Assembly (NCBI RefSeq): GCF_028609885.1
Contig: NZ_CP063195.1
Span: 1,178,001-1,242,000 of the forward strand
Direction of reading: 5' to 3'
Source: Corynebacterium jeikeium
Lineage (GTDB): Bacteria > Actinomycetota > Actinomycetes > Mycobacteriales > Mycobacteriaceae
DNA length: 64,000 bases
Part shown: piece after piece, positions 43,017 to 52,475 of the stretch
Layout: each line of letters begins with the position of its first letter
Position numbering within the stretch: position 1 is the first letter of the stretch
Position numbers and translations under genes: made by a program
Notes under the pieces: model-generated
Told to the model about the DNA's origin: nothing
Databases searched by the model: none
Seen by the model: only the letters and a program-made list of their open reading frames with translations

Positions 43017-44300
43017 CTACTCTACGCGCTCGTGCGGAAAGGCTCCCAGCTGCGACAACACCTTCAACAAAACCCGGGCGAAACCACCGATGGCCGCGAA
43101 GTCCTGGGAGTCGCGACGGCGGGAGTAGCGCTCGATGGCTTCCACCGTCGTAGCCAAATCTTCAAGCTGCTCCTCCGACATGTGGCGGATCGAGCGGGTT
43201 ACCTCCTGGTTATCCGACACTTCGCCGAAGACGAACGAAGAGTGCTTGGTTACGGAAAGCCGACCGTAGTACATCATGATCAGCGACAAGAAAGCCCAGC
43301 CGATCAGGGCGGACATGACCCAATCGTGGAAGACTTCGTCGTCGGCGATCGCCGGCCAGATTTGCTGTGCCTCCGCCCGCCATGCGGCAAGGAACTCCGT
43401 GGTCTCCGGCTCATCCAAACCCGGGGTGGAATTATCCTGCGGGAAGCCCGCCACAACGCAAGCGACGTCAAAAGCAGCGTCGCGGAAGCCCGCCCACTCG
43501 TAGTCCAGCAGCACGACGCTATCGGTGAGCATTACGTTGTCGGGCGCTAGGTCGAAGGGAGTGAAGACCAGATACTCGGACTTGCTCTGGCGCTCCGCGG
43601 CGTTGGTAGCGTAGCGCTGAACCACCGGGTCGATGGTCAGCCCGTTGGAAATCATGAGGTCCACGCCGGATTGGATGAGCTCACCGACGTTGATGTCTGA
43701 TTCTTCAATAGCGCCGGGGCTGATCTGGTGGCGCTGGCACTGACGGCGCATCAAGGTGGAGTATGACTGCGCACCCCCGAACGTAGCGGCGTGCATCTTA
43801 CCCAGCGAACGGCCTAGCTTGCGCAGGGCTCCGATCCGAGACTTGGAGTCCTGCAGGGTCAGCACGTCGGTAAAGCTCGTGCCATCACCCGCATCCGACA
43901 GGATCAGCAGACGCTGGTCGATGTCATAAGCCAGCAGTACCGGGCCGGGTCGCACGGTCTCCGCCAGTGTGTTGGTGTACTGGTAAGCCACAACCTCGCG
44001 GAGCATGCCCAAAGCATCGGGACCGAACTCCGTAGGGGCGGTGGAGCCCTCGGTGGAGCCATCGCCGGATCCGCCGTTGCCGGAGTTGGCGGCGGCCGCA
44101 TTCCCTTCGCTTTCCGGCGGCAATTGCTTGATTACCACCGTGCGTTCCTGCAGGAACGGGTCGGCGGAAATCCGACAGCGGAGTACGGTCGAGGAGCCAC
44201 TCCCACCCAGGTCCTGGGGATCGCTGAGTTCGGGTGAGCCTCCGAAGCGGGCCGCCAAAACTTGGGTTGCCGCCTCGACGGTGGACTCGACTGATTGCAC
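43017..44300 (-). CDS. APH-fold phosphotransferase-like protein of unknown substrate
   Basis: This 427-residue protein has the aminoglycoside/choline-kinase fold. An ATP-binding lysine lies in TVVIKQL (Lys58), the catalytic region is TPFDLAPDNVML (Asp250, Asn255), and the metal aspartate is in LLDYEWAG (Asp266). The histidine of the usual HGD is replaced by proline, so activity is uncertain. A Gly/Ser/Ala-rich insert (about 65-92) follows the first strands. The start is GTG at 44300, 10 bases after aspS and 18 before rarA. It is unlikely to be a resistance gene given its place among core genes. The real substrate is unknown. Confidence 0.82.
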   Translation of the reverse strand: MQSVESTVEAATQVLAARFGGSPELSDPQDLGGSGSSTVLRCRISADPFLQERTVVIKQLPPESEGNAAAANSGNGGSGDGSTEGSTAPTEFGPDALGMLREVVAYQYTNTLAETVRPGPVLLAYDIDQRLLILSDAGDGTSFTDVLTLQDSKSRIGALRKLGRSLGKMHAATFGGAQSYSTLMRRQCQRHQISPGAIEESDINVGELIQSGVDLMISNGLTIDPVVQRYATNAAERQSKSEYLVFTPFDLAPDNVMLTDSVVLLDYEWAGFRDAAFDVACVVAGFPQDNSTPGLDEPETTEFLAAWRAEAQQIWPAIADDEVFHDWVMSALIGWAFLSLIMMYYGRLSVTKHSSFVFGEVSDNQEVTRSIRHMSEEQLEDLATTVEAIERYSRRRDSQDFAAIGGFARVLLKVLSQLGAFPHERVE

Positions 44301-44310
44301 TACTACTCGC

Positions 44311-46113
44311 CTACTTTTCCTTCTGACCCTGTGGGCCCTTCTTCGGCTTAAAATCGATGCCAGATTCCTTACGCTGCGCTGCCGAGATCTCGCCCGGAGC
44401 GTCGGTCAGCGGATCCACGCCGCCGCCGGACTTCGGGAAGGCGATGACGTCGCGGATGGAGTCGAAGCCACCCAGCAGGGAGACGATGCGGTCCCAGCCG
44501 AAGGCGATGCCGCCGTGCGGCGGGGCGCCGAAGGCAAACGCATCCAGCAGGAATCCAAACTTCTCACGGGCTTCCTCCTCGGTAATGCCCATGACCTTGA
44601 ACACGCGCTCCTGCACGTCTGGCTGGTGGATACGAATGGAACCGCCGCCGATTTCGTTGCCGTTACAAACGATGTCATAGGCGTAGGCCAGTGCCTCGCC
44701 CGGGTTCTCGTCGAAGTTATCGAGGTACTCCGGCTTCGGGGAGGTGAAGGCGTGGTGCACAGCGGTCCAGGCGGAGTGGCCCAGGGCCACGTCGCCCGAT
44801 GCGGTGGCATCCGCAGCCGGCTCGAACAGCGGGGCGTCTACGACCCAGGTGAAAGCCCAATCGCCTTCCTTGATCAGACCCAGCTTGTTAGCGATCTCGC
44901 CGCGGGCTGCACCCAGCAGAGCGCGGGAAGGCTTGGTCTCGCCAGCGGCAAAGAAGATGCAGTCGCCCGGCTTGGCACCGACGTGCTCGGCAATGCCCGC
45001 ACGCTCTTCGTCAGTAATGTTCTTGGCAACCGGTCCGGACAGCTCGCCGTCCTCGCCCACCAGAATGTAGGCCAGGCCCTTCGCGCCGCGCTGCTTGGCC
45101 CACTCCTGCCAGGCATCCAGCTGGCGGCGGGGCTGGTCTGCGCCGCCTTCCATGACCACTGCGCCGACGTATTCGTTCTGGAACACGCGGAAGGTGGTGT
45201 TCTTGAAGAAGTCGGTGCACTCAGTGATCTGAATGTCGAAGCGCAGGTCCGGCTTGTCGGAGCCGTAGTACTTCATAGCATCGGCGTAGGTCATGCGCGG
45301 GATCGGGGTGGAGATCTCGTAGCCGATCTCCTTCCAGATGGCTACCAGGATCTCCTCTGCCAGAGAGATCACGTCTTCCTGGTCCACGAAGGACATCTCG
45401 ACGTCCAGCTGGGTGAACTCCGGCTGGCGGTCGGCGCGGAAGTCCTCATCGCGGTAGCAACGCGCGATCTGGTAGTAGCGTTCCATGCCAGCCACCATCA
45501 GCAGCTGCTTAAACAGTTGCGGAGACTGCGGCAGGGCGTAAAACGTGCCGGGGCGCAGGCGTGCAGGCACCAGGAAGTCACGGGCGCCCTCTGGGGTAGA
45601 GCGGGTAAGCGTCGGGGTTTCAATCTCCGTGAAGTCGTGCTCGGCCAGAACCCCGCGGGCAGCCTGGTTAACACGGGAGCGGAGGCGCAGCGCATCGCCC
45701 TGGGTCTTGCGGCGCAGATCCAGGTAGCGGTACTTCAGGCGGGTTTCCTCGCCCACCTCGCCGGAGGAGGACGGATCGTCGATCTGGAACGGCAGCGCGG
45801 CCGCCTCGTTCAGAACCTCCAGGGCGGACACGTTGACCTCGATGCCGCCAGAGGCCAGGTTCGGGTTCTCGGATCCCTCCGGGCGAGCCTCGACCACGCC
45901 GGTTACCTTCAGGCAGTACTCGCTGCGCAGGTCGTGCGCACGCTCCGCCACCTCGGACTCGCGGAAGACGACTTGTGCCACGCCGCTGCGGTCGCGCAGG
46001 TCGATGAAAATGACGCCACCGTGGTCGCGTCGACGACCAACCCAGCCGGTCAGAGTCACTTCATCACCGATATTGTCTGGGCGTAGTTCGCCCGCAAGGT
46101 GTGTGCGCAGCAC
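44311..46113 (-). CDS. aspS: Aspartyl-tRNA synthetase
   Basis: AspS charges tRNA-Asp, and in many actinobacteria tRNA-Asn as well. The 600-residue bacterial-type enzyme has an N-terminal OB anticodon domain ([22 protein letters not shown]). The class II core has [45 protein letters not shown], a large GAD insertion, and the C-terminal [16 protein letters not shown]. The start is GTG at 46113. It opens a transcript that runs through the APH-like gene, rarA and alaS. Whether it is non-discriminating cannot be read here. Confidence 0.97.
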   Translation of the reverse strand: MLRTHLAGELRPDNIGDEVTLTGWVGRRRDHGGVIFIDLRDRSGVAQVVFRESEVAERAHDLRSEYCLKVTGVVEARPEGSENPNLASGGIEVNVSALEVLNEAAALPFQIDDPSSSGEVGEETRLKYRYLDLRRKTQGDALRLRSRVNQAARGVLAEHDFTEIETPTLTRSTPEGARDFLVPARLRPGTFYALPQSPQLFKQLLMVAGMERYYQIARCYRDEDFRADRQPEFTQLDVEMSFVDQEDVISLAEEILVAIWKEIGYEISTPIPRMTYADAMKYYGSDKPDLRFDIQITECTDFFKNTTFRVFQNEYVGAVVMEGGADQPRRQLDAWQEWAKQRGAKGLAYILVGEDGELSGPVAKNITDEERAGIAEHVGAKPGDCIFFAAGETKPSRALLGAARGEIANKLGLIKEGDWAFTWVVDAPLFEPAADATASGDVALGHSAWTAVHHAFTSPKPEYLDNFDENPGEALAYAYDIVCNGNEIGGGSIRIHQPDVQERVFKVMGITEEEAREKFGFLLDAFAFGAPPHGGIAFGWDRIVSLLGGFDSIRDVIAFPKSGGGVDPLTDAPGEISAAQRKESGIDFKPKKGPQGQKEK

Positions 46114-46213
46114 GTTCCTATAGTCCTTCCTCGATTTTTAGTCTTTTCGGCCTTACAGCTTACCTTGTCCGCAATGGGGTGTATACGTCGCCCGGGTATG
46201 GCACGATTCACTT

Positions 46214-47173
46214 GTGACTTTTAACAACAATCTGAACAACTATTCCGATCGTGGGCAGCGCGGAGGCACGGGATCCGGCGGGGGCGGATTCGGCTTCGGC
46301 GGTGGGGGTGGCAATCAGGGTGGAGGCGGCGGCTTGTTCACCGGCCTGCTTTTTGGCGCCCTCGCCCGCCGCTTCGGCATTCCCGGAATCATCGTTGCCG
46401 CTGTTCTCGTGTTCCTCTTCAACGGTGGATTGGGAATGCTGAGCGGGAACAACAGCGCGGATCAACGTGCGGGCGTCAGCAACAGTCGCACGGGCGAAGG
46501 CTTCGAGCACTGCAAGACTGCCGAGGACGCCAACAACAATGACGATTGCCGTGTATTGGCCACGGCGAAGTCGGTCGACCAGTTCTGGAGCTCGGCTCTG
46601 CCCGAGGAGGCTGGCAAGAAGTACAGCGAGCCGGGCCTGGTGCTCGCCGAGGGGCAGACCAGCACCCGCTGTGGCTCTGCGAACCTCGCTAGCACCGGCC
46701 CGTTCTATTGCCCCGGCGACGAGACGGTCTACATGTCCGTCCCATTCTTCGACGAGCTGAAGCAAATGGGTGGATCCAACGGCCCATTCGCGCAGATGTA
46801 TGTCACCGCCCACGAGTTCGGCCACCACATTCAGAACCTGGAGGGCACCCTGGGTTTGAGCGATTACGATAGCCCTGGCGAGGATTCCAACGCGGTGAAA
46901 ATGGAGGTCCAGGCCGACTGCTACGCCGGAGTGTGGGCCCAAAACGCCGACAAGGGCGAGGACGCTCTGTTGGAGCCCCTCACCCAGGAGCAGGTCGAGC
47001 AGGCCATCACTACTGCTCGTTCTATTGGCGATGACGCCATCCAGTCCAGCGCCGGACAAGAAGTAAATCCTGACAAGTGGACCCACGGGTCTTCCGAAAT
47101 GCGCGTGGACTGGTTCATGCGCGGCTACCAAGGCGGCACCATGAAGTCCTGCCACCAGGACTTCCAGCGCTAA
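46214..47173 (+). CDS. YpfJ-family neutral zinc metallopeptidase
   Basis: This 319-residue protein belongs to the putative neutral zinc metallopeptidase family (KPN_02809/YpfJ). It has a Gly/Asn-rich cytoplasmic start (about 15-40), one membrane segment (about 54-75), then an extracellular domain with the zinc motif HEFGHH (His200, Glu201, His204) and the third-ligand region EVQADCYAGVWAQ (Glu231). Several cysteines may form disulfides. GTG at 46214 has no ribosome site and TATGGC lies about 12 bases upstream, so a leaderless transcript is possible. It is divergent from aspS and convergent with the nuclease gene. Confidence 0.92.
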   Translation: MTFNNNLNNYSDRGQRGGTGSGGGGFGFGGGGGNQGGGGGLFTGLLFGALARRFGIPGIIVAAVLVFLFNGGLGMLSGNNSADQRAGVSNSRTGEGFEHCKTAEDANNNDDCRVLATAKSVDQFWSSALPEEAGKKYSEPGLVLAEGQTSTRCGSANLASTGPFYCPGDETVYMSVPFFDELKQMGGSNGPFAQMYVTAHEFGHHIQNLEGTLGLSDYDSPGEDSNAVKMEVQADCYAGVWAQNADKGEDALLEPLTQEQVEQAITTARSIGDDAIQSSAGQEVNPDKWTHGSSEMRVDWFMRGYQGGTMKSCHQDFQR

Positions 47174-47206
47174 GCCCCGCGCACGTAGCCCCGCGGCGCC
47201 CCGCCT

Positions 47207-47225
47207 GCAGCGCTCTTAACGCTGC
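47207..47225. terminator. Hairpin between convergent genes
   Basis: GCAGCG and CGCTGC pair around a 7-base loop holding the nuclease stop codon. It may serve both converging genes; there is no T-run. Confidence 0.4.
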
Positions 47226-50002
47226 GGTGGCAGGTACGGGCGCAGCCAGTTCGGCACTGCGCCGGCCGGGATCAGGTGGTTCACCCATCCCCACAGGCCC
47301 GCACCGGCGGCGCCCAGGCCGATGATGCCCAGAATGATCGTGGTGATGATGCCTGCCTTAGCGGAGCCGCTGAGCTCCGTCTTGGAACCACCCAAGGACC
47401 CGGTGGAACCAGTGGAACCTGAGGAGCCGCCCGGCTTGTCCGGGTTGGTCGAGTCGTCAGGGTCCGGCCCCGGCTGCGGACCCGCGCCCGGGGCGTTGAA
47501 GCCCACCTTGATCGGGTCGTGGTCCGAGGCACGGAACACGTTCGGCTCGTAGAAGTCCACCACGTTGTAGTTGCGGCGAGAGTACTCGAAGGCAACTGAC
47601 TCGTCGGCGTTGATGTCCCACACGTCCGCGCCGGTGGCCATCTCAGTGGCCTTCTCGTTGGCTAGGACGTGGTCCAGGGAGCCCACTCGGCCACCGAATT
47701 GGTAGGAATGACCGGCGTCGAACTTGGTCTCGAGGTTGGTGTAGCCGGCCTCCTCAATGATGCGGATGGCATCTTCCTTCGCATAGGCGTTGAAGTCGCC
47801 CAGGATGAACTGCGGCTTGTCCTTGAAGTCCGCGTCTTCGCTCAGCCACTTCACGAGCTGGCTGGACATTTCTGCGCGCAGCTTTGCGTTGTTGCCCTGG
47901 CCGTCGCCCGTATCCGCGTCGCCGCGAGCCACGCTGCCCTTGGACTTGTAGTGGTTCACGACGGCGACGAAAGCCTGCTCGTCCTTCGCACCCTTGTTCT
48001 TGAACTGCTGCGCCAGCGGCTGGCGAGCGATCTGGTCGAAAGCCTCTACGTCGAGGATCTTGGACTCCCCGACCGGCTCGACCTTGTCCGGCTGGTAGAT
48101 GAAGGCCGTGCGGATGACATCCTCGTTCTTGGCGACTGTGGCCGGGCTCTTAACGTACTCCCACTTGCCACCGGCCGCGTTGAGCTCGTCGACCAGGTGC
48201 TTCAGCGCTGCGTCGCGGTCCTTGCCGAACTTGGCTGAGTTCTGGATCTCCTCCAGGCCCAGGACCGAAACATCCAGGGTGTTGATCGCCTTGACGATCT
48301 TGGCCTGCTGATCCTTGAACGCCTGCTCGGAGTAGGCACCGCGAACGTCGCACTTGTCGGCGGTAACAGGGTTCCCCTCGCGATCCTTGTAGGAGCCGCA
48401 GTTGCCTTGATCCTGACCCAGATCGGTGAAGTAGTTCAGAACGTTGAAGCTGGCGATGGAGTGGCTGCCGCCGACCTCTTCGGGGCCGTTCTCCTCGGCC
48501 GGACGGGAGTCCTCCCAGCTGATCGGCAGATCCGCCTGCGCGGTATCGCCCGTGATCTGGGAGGTGGGCTGCAGGGACCACTTGTTGAAGCCATAGGACA
48601 GCACCGTGGGCTGGGAGAAGCTCACCTGGTCGCCGGTGCGCAGAGACTTGATGCCCTCGGCGGTCTTCAGGTAGGGCTGCGGGGTGTTCTGCGCATCCTT
48701 GTTGCGGAAGAAGTTCAACGTAGCGCCATCGTCGAGGGTGACGACGCGCTTGGCGTTCCCGGCCTCATAGTCCTGGGCTTCCTTCCCCGGTGCCACCTTG
48801 GAGGTCGCCTGGTACAGCGGCTCGTTTCCCTCCACGAGATCTACGGAACCGTACTGGTTCAGCTCGTAGTTGTTGGTGACGGTGTAGGTAGCGGAAGGCT
48901 GGAACATCATGTGCTCGTTAGCCTCACGGGTCTCCTCATCCAAAGGAACGGCTTCCGTGATCGGCTCCGGCTTTTCCCCGCAGTCCGCTGACGGGTTGCC
49001 GGACTCGGTGTACTTGGCAGATCCGAGCTGGGTGGACCCGTAGTGCTCCCCCACCGTGCCGGTGACTACGACGCACTTGCCGAGGTCCGCCGGGGTGCCG
49101 CCCTTGCCGGTGTAGACGAACACTGCCTGGGATGCTTCGCCGGCCTTACGCAACTGTGTCGCGCCGCCCTCCTGGATCACGAAGCCATTCAGACCACCGG
49201 AGGGGTAGCTTGCGGTGACCCAGCCAGCGGTTTTGACCTGCTTGTCCACCAGCGGGGACTTCTCCCCCGTTCCCTGAATATCGGAGATCTTGTGTTCCTC
49301 GGCGTCTCCCGGCTGCTCCGGTTCGCCAGGTTGCTTCGGATTCTCCGGCTGCTCTGGGTTTTCTGGGGTCTCCGTGTTCGGATCCAGCGCGTCGCCGCCG
49401 CTGTAGCGCGGCTTCGGATCGCCGACGGTGAAGTCAGCGCTGTTGTCGTCGGTGTCCTTCCCCTCATCATTACGGGCGGCAGCCGTGGTGTTAGAAAGAG
49501 CCGCGGTACCAGCGGTCTCGTTCACCTGGGCATTGCCATAGCCCACGATGTCGATCGCGGGGTTTCCGGCGGCCCACTCCTCGGACGAGTCACTCAGGAC
49601 GACGGTGCCGTTCGTCCCGCCCATGGTCAAATCGTCCCCGTTGGCGTCAGCAACAAAATCCTGGGTACCGCCCTTACCCTCAGCGCCCTTGATCAGATAA
49701 AAGCCCTTCGGCTGGATGGTGCCGGATAGCGCGATCGGCTTGCCAATGTTATTACCGCTGGCGGAGAGATACTGGACGGTCCAGCCATCGAGGTTAATCG
49801 GCTTGTCGGTGGGGTTGAACAGCTCAACGTAGTCGTTCTTCAGCGTGGCGCCCTTGTTTCCGCCGCCACCATAGACGGCGCTGATGACGACGTTATCGCC
49901 GAGCGGGCTAGCTAGGGCAGTCGGGACGGTGAGGACATTGGTACCCAGGGCCAGCGCGCTGAAGGTGGCCACGGAGGTGATGGTCTTGAAACGAGCCTTC
50001 AT
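47216..50002 (-). CDS. Secreted ExeM/NucH-type nuclease with membrane tail
   Basis: This 928-residue extracellular nuclease has a signal peptide (cut near ALA-SP at 31) and a lamin-tail domain (about 32-170, GGGGNKGATLKNDYVELFNP). A Pro/Glu linker with PEQP repeats and an OB-fold segment (about 240-345) follow. Next is an endonuclease/exonuclease/phosphatase domain (about 520-850) with SFNVLNYF, LGLEEIQNS, VNHYKSKGS, GDFNAY, SLDHVLA and SDHDPI. A Ser/Gly linker, a membrane helix (about 884-907) and 21 final residues containing NWLRPYLPP complete it. There is no LPXTG. It is downstream of the 5'-nucleotidase, suggesting joint scavenging of extracellular nucleic acids. Confidence 0.93.
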   Translation of the reverse strand: MKARFKTITSVATFSALALGTNVLTVPTALASPLGDNVVISAVYGGGGNKGATLKNDYVELFNPTDKPINLDGWTVQYLSASGNNIGKPIALSGTIQPKGFYLIKGAEGKGGTQDFVADANGDDLTMGGTNGTVVLSDSSEEWAAGNPAIDIVGYGNAQVNETAGTAALSNTTAAARNDEGKDTDDNSADFTVGDPKPRYSGGDALDPNTETPENPEQPENPKQPGEPEQPGDAEEHKISDIQGTGEKSPLVDKQVKTAGWVTASYPSGGLNGFVIQEGGATQLRKAGEASQAVFVYTGKGGTPADLGKCVVVTGTVGEHYGSTQLGSAKYTESGNPSADCGEKPEPITEAVPLDEETREANEHMMFQPSATYTVTNNYELNQYGSVDLVEGNEPLYQATSKVAPGKEAQDYEAGNAKRVVTLDDGATLNFFRNKDAQNTPQPYLKTAEGIKSLRTGDQVSFSQPTVLSYGFNKWSLQPTSQITGDTAQADLPISWEDSRPAEENGPEEVGGSHSIASFNVLNYFTDLGQDQGNCGSYKDREGNPVTADKCDVRGAYSEQAFKDQQAKIVKAINTLDVSVLGLEEIQNSAKFGKDRDAALKHLVDELNAAGGKWEYVKSPATVAKNEDVIRTAFIYQPDKVEPVGESKILDVEAFDQIARQPLAQQFKNKGAKDEQAFVAVVNHYKSKGSVARGDADTGDGQGNNAKLRAEMSSQLVKWLSEDADFKDKPQFILGDFNAYAKEDAIRIIEEAGYTNLETKFDAGHSYQFGGRVGSLDHVLANEKATEMATGADVWDINADESVAFEYSRRNYNVVDFYEPNVFRASDHDPIKVGFNAPGAGPQPGPDPDDSTNPDKPGGSSGSTGSTGSLGGSKTELSGSAKAGIITTIILGIIGLGAAGAGLWGWVNHLIPAGAVPNWLRPYLPPQR

Positions 50003-50030
50003 GGATCTAGATCCTGCTTTCTGGTGAAGA

Positions 50031-50057
50031 TAGCTCCCGCTGGTGAGGCGGGAGCTA
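50031..50057 (-). terminator. Strong stem-loop between 5'-nucleotidase and nuclease genes
   Basis: TAGCTCCCGC and GCGGGAGCTA form a perfect 10-base stem with a 7-base loop, followed on the minus strand by TCTTC. It lies 29 bases after the 5'-nucleotidase stop and 28 before the nuclease start. It could terminate or attenuate read-through, or protect the upstream mRNA. Confidence 0.6.
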
Positions 50058-50086
50058 GAGGTGATTGGGGTATTGATTACGGCGAA

Positions 50087-52225
50087 TTAGATCTTCAGCA
50101 GGTCGCGGGCCCACTTCGGCAGGATATGGGTCGGAACACCACCGTTGTTCTGTACCCATGCGATGGCCGTAGCACCACCGATGATCAAGGCTAGGATGCC
50201 CAGGATGGCGCCGATGATGCCGCCGGTGGAGGAACCAGATAGGGAGCCTTCTGCACCCGTGTTCTCGTCCGACGTTGCACCGCAGCCACGATCGACGTCA
50301 AGCTTGCCTTCGACGGAGATTGGGTAGTTCAGCTCGGAGCCAGCGTCGGTGGTGATCTGCAGGAACGCGGCTTCTTCCGGAACAGTCAGATTGACGGTGG
50401 CCTTACCGGTTTCGTCAAGACCATCGGTGACCGTATTGTCCATCTCCGCGGAAGCTTCGCCGACGGTGACGGCCTTCTTGCCCTCGCAGCGCAGGAACTT
50501 CGCAGTCGCCGTGGTCGGCTTTTCTTCCTTGCCGGTGTAGCTCAGGGAGCTGAGGTTGACGGTGACGTCCTTCTTCGGAGCCAGCACGCTGCTGTTCAGA
50601 GCCTTGTCGGTCGCCTTTGCCTCCTCCACGGCCGCGCCGGACAGCTTTACGCCGACGGAGGTCTGGTTCGGGCGAACGGCGATGTCCTTATTGTCCTTCA
50701 GGTAGCGGTTGAACACATCGATGTCCATCTGGCCCGCGTCCTGGAACTTGCCGCCCTTGAATGCATCAAAACTGTCACCACCGTTCAGCAGGAAGCTGGA
50801 CCCGGCCACGCGGTACTTTTTGCTCGGGTCAAGAGGCTTGCCATTGACGGAAACGTAGGTGATGCGCTTGCCCTGCTCGGCATCCGGGTCGTATGCGTAC
50901 TGCACGTTCTTGGACAAGCCCAACGCCAGCATTGCGCGCTCCCCGCCCGGCTTCCACTGCTGTTCGAGGGCCTGCTTCAGCTGCTCACCGGTGATCTCCA
51001 CAACACCAAGGGAATTGCCAAAAGGCTGAACTGCGAAAGCCTCTGCGTAGGTCACGTCACCCGAGGCCAGGTCAGCGCGGACGCCACCAGCGTTCATCAC
51101 GCCCAGGTCGGCCTTCAAGTCGGTCAGCTTGTTAACGCCGTACAGGGTGGCGTCCGCAATCATGGAGTTCAGGGAGGACTCGGTACCGCGGTTACCGCCG
51201 GATTCGCCGTCGGAGTTTGCGCCGCGGTAAAAGTCGTTCTTCAGGGTGGTAACGACCTTTTCGCCCTCGGTTTTCGCCGATTCCTTTGCCGCGGAAACGA
51301 TCTTCGCCACGTCCTCATCCGGGGTGTCGCCACAAACGTCCCTCATGTCCTTTGCCGTACGGTTCTCGGCGGTGACGGACACAACCTTCTTGGCCGCCTT
51401 GTCGTAAACGATGTCGATGTCGGCCAGATCCATGCCGTAGTTGGCCGGCTGCACCAGCACTGGCTTACCGTCGAGCTTGCGTAGCACATGGGTGTGGCCG
51501 GCAATAACTGCGTCCACGTCCTGGGAGAATTTAGTGTTGTCCATCCCCTCATGCACCAGGCCGATGACTACGTCCGCCTCACCAGATTCCTTCAGTCGCT
51601 TGGCTTCTGCGTTAGTCGCAGCCACCGGTTCGGAGAAGCTGAGGCCTTGGATGCCGTCCGGAGAAACCAGGTTCGGGGTGTCCGCAGTAATGGTGCCGAC
51701 GTATCCGATCTTCACACCGCCTTTTTCGATAACCGTGGACGGCGCCATGTCGCTTCCCTTGACGTTGGCACCCAGGTAGGGGAACTTCGCATCCTTGTCG
51801 CCGTTAACACCTACGCGATCCTTCAGGTCTGACCACCCCTTATCGAACTCGTGGTTACCCACGGCGGAAGCCTCTAGTCCCATGGCGTTCAACGCATCGA
51901 GGGTCGGCTTGTCCTTCAGAATGGAGGACTCGAAGGGAGAACCACCGATGTTGTCACCTGCGGATACGAAGCTGGTGTTCGGGTTGCCTTCGCGTTCCTT
52001 GTTCACGTAGCAGGCCATCACGGCCGCGCCGGGCTCGATGATTTCTCCCTTGCGATCCTTAGCCTGGGATAGGTGGCCGTGGAAGTCGGTGACGCCGATG
52101 ATGTTAAGACTAACCTGGTCAGCCTCGGCGGCGTACGCGGGAACATTCAGCCCCGCGAGGGCCAGGGTCGGCGCCATGGCCAGGGTCATGACGGCACGGG
52201 AACTGCGGCGAGACAGCTTGAACAC
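50087..52225 (-). CDS. Secreted 5'-nucleotidase / UDP-sugar hydrolase family protein
   Basis: This 712-residue UshA-like enzyme would release nucleosides and phosphate outside the cell. It has a signal peptide (AYA near 33) and a metallophosphoesterase domain with DFHGH (47-51), GDNIGGSPFE, GNHEFDKGW and GHTHVL. The 5'-nucleotidase C-terminal domain has MNAGGVRADLASGDVTYAEAF and FGNSLGVVEITG. A further beta-rich domain precedes a C-terminal membrane helix and a 21-residue tail containing LPKWARDLL. GTG at 52225 has GAGGAG nine bases upstream; an open frame reaches 52339 but adds non-signal sequence. Its leader holds a palindrome. Confidence 0.93.
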   Translation of the reverse strand: MFKLSRRSSRAVMTLAMAPTLALAGLNVPAYAAEADQVSLNIIGVTDFHGHLSQAKDRKGEIIEPGAAVMACYVNKEREGNPNTSFVSAGDNIGGSPFESSILKDKPTLDALNAMGLEASAVGNHEFDKGWSDLKDRVGVNGDKDAKFPYLGANVKGSDMAPSTVIEKGGVKIGYVGTITADTPNLVSPDGIQGLSFSEPVAATNAEAKRLKESGEADVVIGLVHEGMDNTKFSQDVDAVIAGHTHVLRKLDGKPVLVQPANYGMDLADIDIVYDKAAKKVVSVTAENRTAKDMRDVCGDTPDEDVAKIVSAAKESAKTEGEKVVTTLKNDFYRGANSDGESGGNRGTESSLNSMIADATLYGVNKLTDLKADLGVMNAGGVRADLASGDVTYAEAFAVQPFGNSLGVVEITGEQLKQALEQQWKPGGERAMLALGLSKNVQYAYDPDAEQGKRITYVSVNGKPLDPSKKYRVAGSSFLLNGGDSFDAFKGGKFQDAGQMDIDVFNRYLKDNKDIAVRPNQTSVGVKLSGAAVEEAKATDKALNSSVLAPKKDVTVNLSSLSYTGKEEKPTTATAKFLRCEGKKAVTVGEASAEMDNTVTDGLDETGKATVNLTVPEEAAFLQITTDAGSELNYPISVEGKLDVDRGCGATSDENTGAEGSLSGSSTGGIIGAILGILALIIGGATAIAWVQNNGGVPTHILPKWARDLLKI

Positions 52226-52321
52226 TTTGGGTTTCTCCTCGTTGAAACGAATCACTAAAGGTTGCGCAGCAAAGGCGTGCTGCAACGAAGGAGAGCTAAC
52301 CACCGTTACTTGTTCTTGTCC

Positions 52322-52337
52322 GCGCAATCCATTGCGC
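52322..52337 (-). promoter_or_regulatory. Palindrome upstream of the 5'-nucleotidase
   Basis: GCGCAAT and ATTGCGC form a perfect 7+7 dyad around two bases, 97 bases before the GTG start. The size and symmetry suit a dimeric repressor or activator. It is unlike tandem-repeat PhoR boxes, so phosphate control cannot be claimed. Confidence 0.5.
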
Positions 52338-52399
52338 AAATCACGCTGCGACCAGGAACTTCATGCAAAGTAATGGAAGTATTAAACTTTAATTCACCA

Positions 52400-52429
52400 A
52401 AAATACCCCCGCGTAGTGTTACGCGAGGG
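52400..52429 (-). terminator. Terminator after hisS
   Basis: CGCGTA and TACGCG, extended by C and G runs, enclose GTGT; on the minus strand TATTTTT follows. It lies 47 bases after the hisS stop codon and isolates hisS from the secreted enzymes. Confidence 0.8.
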
Positions 52430-52475
52430 TACAGATGTGACCGGTGTTACTTCGGTCTTAAGCTCAGCCGTTCTA

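Noticed and set aside
43017..44300. Aminoglycoside resistance gene
   Set aside because: Only the general APH fold is shared; the catalytic loop is atypical and the gene is embedded in a conserved tRNA-synthetase/repair cluster with no mobile element nearby.
44005..46086. Long plus-strand open frame opposite aspS and the start of the APH-like gene
   Set aside because: It is a shadow of aspS, crosses the aspS-APH gene boundary, and has no ribosome site or domain.
47216..47365. LPXTG sortase signal at the nuclease C-terminus
   Set aside because: The tail has a membrane helix but no LPxTG-like pentapeptide before it, and 21 residues follow the helix, unlike a sortase signal.
52431..52450. GlxR site TGTGA-N6-TTACT near the hisS terminator
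   Set aside because: The right half deviates at two positions, and it lies inside a 3' region with no nearby promoter, so it is weak.
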